Part shown: positions 60,473-64,000 of the stretch, piece by piece | How positions within the stretch are numbered: position 1 is the stretch's first letter | Layout of the letters: every line of letters begins with the position of its first letter | NCBI GenBank assembly: GCA_027063505.1 | Contig: JAMORO010000075.1 | Location: forward strand, 1-64,000 | Reading direction: 5' to 3' | Origin: Sulfurimonas sp. | Lineage (GTDB): Bacteria > Campylobacterota > Campylobacteria > Campylobacterales > Sulfurimonadaceae | DNA: 64,000 nucleotides | Position numbers and translations under genes: made by a program | The notes under the pieces: model-generated | What the model saw: only the letters and a program-made list of their open reading frames with translations | Database searches by the model: none | What the model was told of the DNA's origin: nothing

Positions 60473-60901
60473 CTAAAGTTCGATTTTCTCTACACGACCG
60501 CAGTGTCTGCCACCATCAAATGAACCAGCAATCCAAGCATCAAGAATTGATTCAGCAACACCTTTTCCAACGATACGCTCTCCAAAACAGAGAATGTTAG
60601 CATCATTGTGTCCACGTGCAACCATCGCAGTGTAAGCATCATGACAGAGTGCAGCACGGATACCCTCATGACGATTTGCAGCCATACTCATACCTATTCC
60701 ACTTCCACAGATTAAGATTCCATGTGCATCACTACTCTCAAGAACTGCAGTTGCTACTTTATGTGCATAATCTGGATAATCCACTCTATCTTTAGAGTAC
60801 GGACCCATATCTTCAACTTCGTGACCTTTCTCTCTCAAAAGCGCAACTGTATAATCTTTTAACTCAATTCCTGCATGATCTGTTGCAACAAAAAACTTCA
60901 T
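60473..60901 (-). CDS. rpiB: ribose-5-phosphate isomerase B
   Basis: A 142-residue RpiB/LacAB-family isomerase. The start FFVATDHAGIELKDYTVALLREKGHEVEDMG (Asp8-His9 substrate site), the active-site Cys in ICGSGIGMSMAANRHEGIRAALC (about 64-86), and MVARGHNDANILCFGERIVG (about 92-111) are all present. It interconverts ribose-5-phosphate and ribulose-5-phosphate. Length matches the family (about 149). It follows the M50 protease gene by 9 bp in the same orientation. Confidence 0.96.
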   Translation of the reverse strand: MKFFVATDHAGIELKDYTVALLREKGHEVEDMGPYSKDRVDYPDYAHKVATAVLESSDAHGILICGSGIGMSMAANRHEGIRAALCHDAYTAMVARGHNDANILCFGERIVGKGVAESILDAWIAGSFDGGRHCGRVEKIEL

Positions 60902-60910
60902 TTAATCTCC

Positions 60911-61588
60911 TTAAGATAGTAGTAAACCAAGAATGGTTTGAACGGGTAAAAATAGTACATAGTCTTTCATCGGTGTCATTAAAATAATAAGTACGATGAT
61001 TATGCCGTAACGCTCATTTTTATAAAAAAACTCTGCGACAGCGTTTATTTTGTATTTTAACGCAAGATGCATTAAAAAGTGAGCTCCATCAAACTGCGGG
61101 ACAGGGAGTAGGTTAAATACTCCAAGTACTACATTGATGACAAGCAGTTGAAAAACAAATAGATAAGCAAAAACATAATAGAGTGAATCTGCTGTTGTTG
61201 GTTGGCTCATAGCTACAACAGCTATGGAAGCAAATGCAGCCATAGTAAAGTTATAAACTATTCCGGCTAAATCAACTTGCATTGCAGCATTGTAACCGCC
61301 ATTACGTATAACTGTCGCTGTATTTATTGGTACAGGTTTTGCCCAACCAAACAAAAAGCCACTCTCTGCTCCAAAAAGCATAGGTAAAAAGTACATAGTA
61401 GCAGGAACGATTATTGTTCCAACCATATCTACATGACTTATAGGATTTATAGTAAGACGACCTGCATTTTTAGCTGTTGTGTCTTTATACATATATGCGA
61501 CCCAACCATGCATTATCTCATGTCCAATAATAGCAACAGCAAGTGCTAAGACAGCCGCTGCTATTTTTAAAATATCAAGTGATTCCAT
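60911..61588 (-). CDS. site-2 protease family (M50) integral-membrane metalloprotease
   Basis: A 225-residue polytopic protein. The zinc-binding HEIMH (HExxH) lies in the first helix (about residues 23-27), and the third ligand region NLLPVPQFDGAH (NxxPxPxxDG, about 158-169) in a later helix. Four to five membrane segments are predicted. The family cleaves membrane-embedded segments of signalling proteins; this short type (like the Bacillus/Thermus YydH-type rhomboid-free group) has no PDZ domain, and its target is unknown. The start overlaps the end of lepB by 14 bp. Confidence 0.9.
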   Translation of the reverse strand: MESLDILKIAAAVLALAVAIIGHEIMHGWVAYMYKDTTAKNAGRLTINPISHVDMVGTIIVPATMYFLPMLFGAESGFLFGWAKPVPINTATVIRNGGYNAAMQVDLAGIVYNFTMAAFASIAVVAMSQPTTADSLYYVFAYLFVFQLLVINVVLGVFNLLPVPQFDGAHFLMHLALKYKINAVAEFFYKNERYGIIIVLIILMTPMKDYVLFLPVQTILGLLLS

Positions 61589-62459
61589 GGTACCCTTGAT
61601 CTTCTCTCTTACGCTCTTTAATCGCTCTGTCTAAGTGCTCTGGTGCTTCAAGATCTGTTGGTGTTTTACCAACTCTATCCCATCTTATTTCCCAGTTATC
61701 ATCTATACTAAAGTAGATAAACCATGGAGTGCCTTCAATGTTATCATAAGGAACACCACCCCAAAAACGGCTATCGTTTGAGTGGTCACGGTTATCTCCA
61801 ACCATATAGTAAGTTTCATCTTCTACTTTTTTATAAAAAGCATTAAATGGAAGGTTATAGTTTGGCATAAACTCTTTTACATCTACAGGCATCATATCTA
61901 CACTTGATTTATCATATAAAAATCTTTGAAGATAGGCTTCATAAATGTTACTGTTTTCATCTTTATGAATACCAGGGTGCTGATGAGCCATTGGACTTTT
62001 CACCCAGAGTCTATTAAGTAAGAGTACTAGGTTCTCTTTTGGATAGTTAGCTCTTATGTAGTCATCTCCTTGATGTGGACGAAGATATAACTCATCTCTA
62101 TCTGTAAAGAGAATTTCATCACCAGGAAGTGCAAAACAGCGTTTTACAAAATGCTGCTTAGGGTTATTTGGGTATCTAAATATAACTATATCACCACGCT
62201 CTGGTTTGTCACCATCAAAAAGACGAAGATCATCACTCCAAGGCATAATAGACATCTCTAAAAAAGGAATATGTGGCATTGAAACGCCATAGGCAAACTT
62301 CTTAGCAAAGAGGTGATCTCCTACAAGAAGAGAGTCTTTCATACTTCCACTAGGAATTCTAAATGCTTGTGCTATAAAAAATATAACAAAAAGGACAATT
62401 ACTACAGTACCTGTCCATGAGTTTGAGAATCTATAGGCTTTATGTAGAGTCTCTTTCAT
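61575..62459 (-). CDS. lepB: signal peptidase I
   Basis: A 294-residue S26 peptidase. It has one N-terminal membrane helix (about 15-32), the catalytic Ser in IPSGSMKDSLLVGDHLFAKK (about 36-55), the catalytic Lys in FVKRCFALPGDE (about 102-113), and MVGDNRDHSNDSRFWGGV (about 209-226), the usual Box E. It removes signal peptides from exported proteins in the periplasm. The length exceeds minimal LepB because of an insert of about 80 residues between Box D and Box E. It abuts folD and overlaps the M50 gene by 14 bp. Confidence 0.96.
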   Translation of the reverse strand: MKETLHKAYRFSNSWTGTVVIVLFVIFFIAQAFRIPSGSMKDSLLVGDHLFAKKFAYGVSMPHIPFLEMSIMPWSDDLRLFDGDKPERGDIVIFRYPNNPKQHFVKRCFALPGDEILFTDRDELYLRPHQGDDYIRANYPKENLVLLLNRLWVKSPMAHQHPGIHKDENSNIYEAYLQRFLYDKSSVDMMPVDVKEFMPNYNLPFNAFYKKVEDETYYMVGDNRDHSNDSRFWGGVPYDNIEGTPWFIYFSIDDNWEIRWDRVGKTPTDLEAPEHLDRAIKERKREDQGYHGIT

Positions 62460-63320
62460 TTAGCTATTCTTTTTTTGTGCATTTATTTTAGCTGCTTTGA
62501 GTGTGTTTTGAAGAAGCATCGCGATTGTCATTGGTCCAACACCCCCTGGGCTTGGTGTAATATATGAAGATTTTTTACTTACATTTTCAAAGTCAACATC
62601 ACCAACAAGTTTTCCCTCTGCTGTTCGACTTACTCCAATATCCACAATAACAACATCATCTTTTACCATATCTTCTGTTATAAGGTTTATAACACCAACA
62701 CCAACAAAAATCATATCTGCATTAAGCGTGTGCTTTTTTAAATCATCTGTATAAATATGACATACTTCAACTGTTGCTTCAGCATTTAGAAGTAGTGAAG
62801 CCATCGGTTTTCCAACTATGTTAGATGCACCAATTACAACACAGTTTTTACCTTTTACATCAATGTCATACTCTTTGAGCATCTCTATTACACCCAGTGG
62901 TGTACATGGAACAAAACCATCAAGGTTAGTAACAAGACGACCAACATTAAAAGGGTGAAACCCATCAACATCTTTAGCAGGGTCTACTAGCTCTAGTAGT
63001 TTAGTAGTATCTATCTGTGGAGGGAGTGGTAGTTGAATCAAAATTCCATCAATACTTGGATTTTCATTCATACTAACGATAGTACGCTCAATCGCCTCTT
63101 GAGAGATGTTTTCAGGCATATCGTGAGTGATAGAGTAAAAGCCTACACGGTCACAAGCTTTTTTCTTCATACCTACATAAGCAGCACTTGCAGGATCTTG
63201 ACCAACAAGTACAACTGCTAAACCAGGAGTACATCCACAACTCTCTTTTAATCTTTTTACTTCATCGCTAACTTGAAGTTCTATCTTTTTTGAAAGTTTT
63301 CTACCATCTAGTAACTGCAT
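62460..63320 (-). CDS. folD: methylenetetrahydrofolate dehydrogenase / cyclohydrolase
   Basis: A 286-residue FolD. It shows PGLAVVLVGQDPASAAYVGMKKKACDRVGF (about 31-60, the catalytic Tyr and Lys), DGILIQLPLPP (about 95-105), PCTPLGVIEMLKEY, VVIGASNIVGKPMASLLL (NADP-binding) and the C-terminal YITPSPGGVGPMTIAMLL. It interconverts methylene-, methenyl- and formyl-tetrahydrofolate in one-carbon metabolism. Length fits the family (about 285). It is first in the minus-strand run to pepA and divergent from the cytochrome gene. Confidence 0.97.
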   Translation of the reverse strand: MQLLDGRKLSKKIELQVSDEVKRLKESCGCTPGLAVVLVGQDPASAAYVGMKKKACDRVGFYSITHDMPENISQEAIERTIVSMNENPSIDGILIQLPLPPQIDTTKLLELVDPAKDVDGFHPFNVGRLVTNLDGFVPCTPLGVIEMLKEYDIDVKGKNCVVIGASNIVGKPMASLLLNAEATVEVCHIYTDDLKKHTLNADMIFVGVGVINLITEDMVKDDVVIVDIGVSRTAEGKLVGDVDFENVSKKSSYITPSPGGVGPMTIAMLLQNTLKAAKINAQKKNS

Positions 63321-63380
63321 TTAAACCCCATATATATTATTTTTGTTATTATACCTTTTTAAACTAATAATAGGCTAACA

Positions 63381-63722
63381 ATGAAATATCTACTTTTATT
63401 ATTTTCTCCTCTTTACATCTATGCTACAAGTAGTTTTATTACTCCTAAAGAGTATGCTGCACAACTCTACAAAAACCCACGAGGGATTGGCTGTCAAAAG
63501 TGTCATGGTGAGAACGGAGAGGGAAAACTCATCGCTAAGTATAAACATAAAGGGAAGGAGAGAGAGTTCCGTGGTCCAAAAATAAACAGTATAAACTATA
63601 ATGAATTTTACAAAGCAATTAATCGAAGAAAATCAGGAATGCCGCGCTACTTTTTAACAAACAAAGAGATAGAAGCACTCTATCTGCATCTCCATAGAAA
63701 TGAGGTTAAAAATGCTCAATAA
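63381..63722 (+). CDS. small periplasmic c-type cytochrome
   Basis: A 113-residue protein with a signal peptide (about residues 1-16) and one haem-binding motif, CQKCH (about residues 38-42), in GCQKCHGENGEG. A Met at SGMPRYFLT (about 93) is the probable distal ligand and the C-terminal helix EIEALYLHL is typical of class I cytochromes. It would be a small electron carrier in the periplasm. Its last 11 bp overlap the HpcH/HpaI-family gene, an unusual partner. Confidence 0.88.
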   Translation: MKYLLLLFSPLYIYATSSFITPKEYAAQLYKNPRGIGCQKCHGENGEGKLIAKYKHKGKEREFRGPKINSINYNEFYKAINRRKSGMPRYFLTNKEIEALYLHLHRNEVKNAQ

Positions 63723-64000
63723 AATCAAAGAAGCCTATGAAAACAGGGATTTAGAAGCATTAGATAAACTAGCAACTCCTACTTTTAGAAACATTAATAA
63801 AAATAGTGATTTTAAATCTGTCTTGATGCTCTCTGCGAATAATATTAAACATTTGAGTAAGATTGAAGAGTTAGAGGCTGATGCCATTATGATAAACCTT
63901 GAAGATGGTGTTTCACATGAGGAAAAGCCTTATGCCTTGGCTTTAGCTGCAATCTTTCTTACTAGACTTACTGAGTGTAGTAAAAAGTTGATAGTTCGAG
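63712..64000 (+). CDS. HpcH/HpaI aldolase / citrate lyase-family protein (N-terminal part, truncated by the window)
   Basis: The frame starts at ATG 63712 and is open to the window end (96 residues). It is too short for the ORF track list. The segment SVLMLSANNIKHLSKIEELEADAIMINLEDGVSHEEKPYA matches the start of the HpcH/HpaI and CitE family (the usual LEDxV metal-binding strand with the preceding Lys-spaced strand). These enzymes cleave or condense C-C bonds of CoA esters or oxo-acids. The product beyond residue 96 is outside the window. The start overlaps the cytochrome stop by 11 bp. Confidence 0.68.
   Translation, partial: MLNKIKEAYENRDLEALDKLATPTFRNINKNSDFKSVLMLSANNIKHLSKIEELEADAIMINLEDGVSHEEKPYALALAAIFLTRLTECSKKLIVR

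Overview
The window is AT-rich, densely packed bacterial chromosome. Gene content and order point to a Campylobacterota (epsilonproteobacterial) relative of Sulfurimonas: a BioV-like pimeloyl-ester hydrolase, succinate dehydrogenase with a CCG-domain third subunit (SdhE type), split glycyl-tRNA synthetase, class II superoxide reductase, motA-motB-fliP, and an aroB/mscS/mtaB/ftsH-like order that I recall from Helicobacter. This placement is inferred from protein sequence; there is no rRNA or tRNA gene in the window.

Layout. 1-0.5 kb: the tail of an IS3-family transposase abutting a gene that appears to have lost its 5' end. 0.6-8.6 kb: YbgC-type thioesterase, a periplasmic protein, a CopZ-domain/sbcD/sbcC operon joined by ATGA overlaps, and a UDG-family protein. 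8.7-13.6 kb: signalling (GGDEF-EAL protein, CHASE2 cyclase plus FecR-domain protein) and superoxide reductase. 13.8-24.7 kb: glyS, an FAD oxidoreductase, an alpha/beta hydrolase with VanZ-like protein, then a minus-strand run of ferritin-like protein, IscU-like protein, truA, LptF/G-like permease, prepilin peptidase, uppS and coaBC. 24.9-30.4 kb: a large orphan lipoprotein, HDOD protein, DsrE-like protein, glmU. 30.5-44.1 kb: one long plus-strand run with motA-motB-fliP, trmA, an SH3-like coiled-coil protein, a TrkA-like protein, aroB, mscS, mtaB, a protease-dead FtsH paralogue, bioV-like, mogA-like and a 16-strand-type outer-membrane barrel. 44.1-45.7 kb: xthA and a REP-associated tyrosine transposase (RAYT) flanked by inverted palindromic elements. 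45.7-50.7 kb: sdhE-sdhB-sdhA and a degenerate GGDEF protein. 50.7-64 kb: thiL, truD, psd, then minus-strand ychF, exonuclease, NUDIX, pepA, STAS-like, trpB, apt, rpiB, M50 protease, lepB, folD, and finally a small cytochrome c and a truncated HpcH/HpaI-family gene.

Most of the window is core housekeeping. The points that best repay a second look are the RAYT locus with its covarying hairpins, the proteolytically inactive FtsH paralogue next to a BioV-like esterase, the non-Tat SdhABE complex, the IscU-like protein that lacks its first cluster cysteine and is coupled to a ferritin-like protein, the UDG-family protein without its usual catalytic motif, and the two degenerate GGDEF proteins. I see no CRISPR array, prophage, or obvious undescribed multi-gene defence system here.
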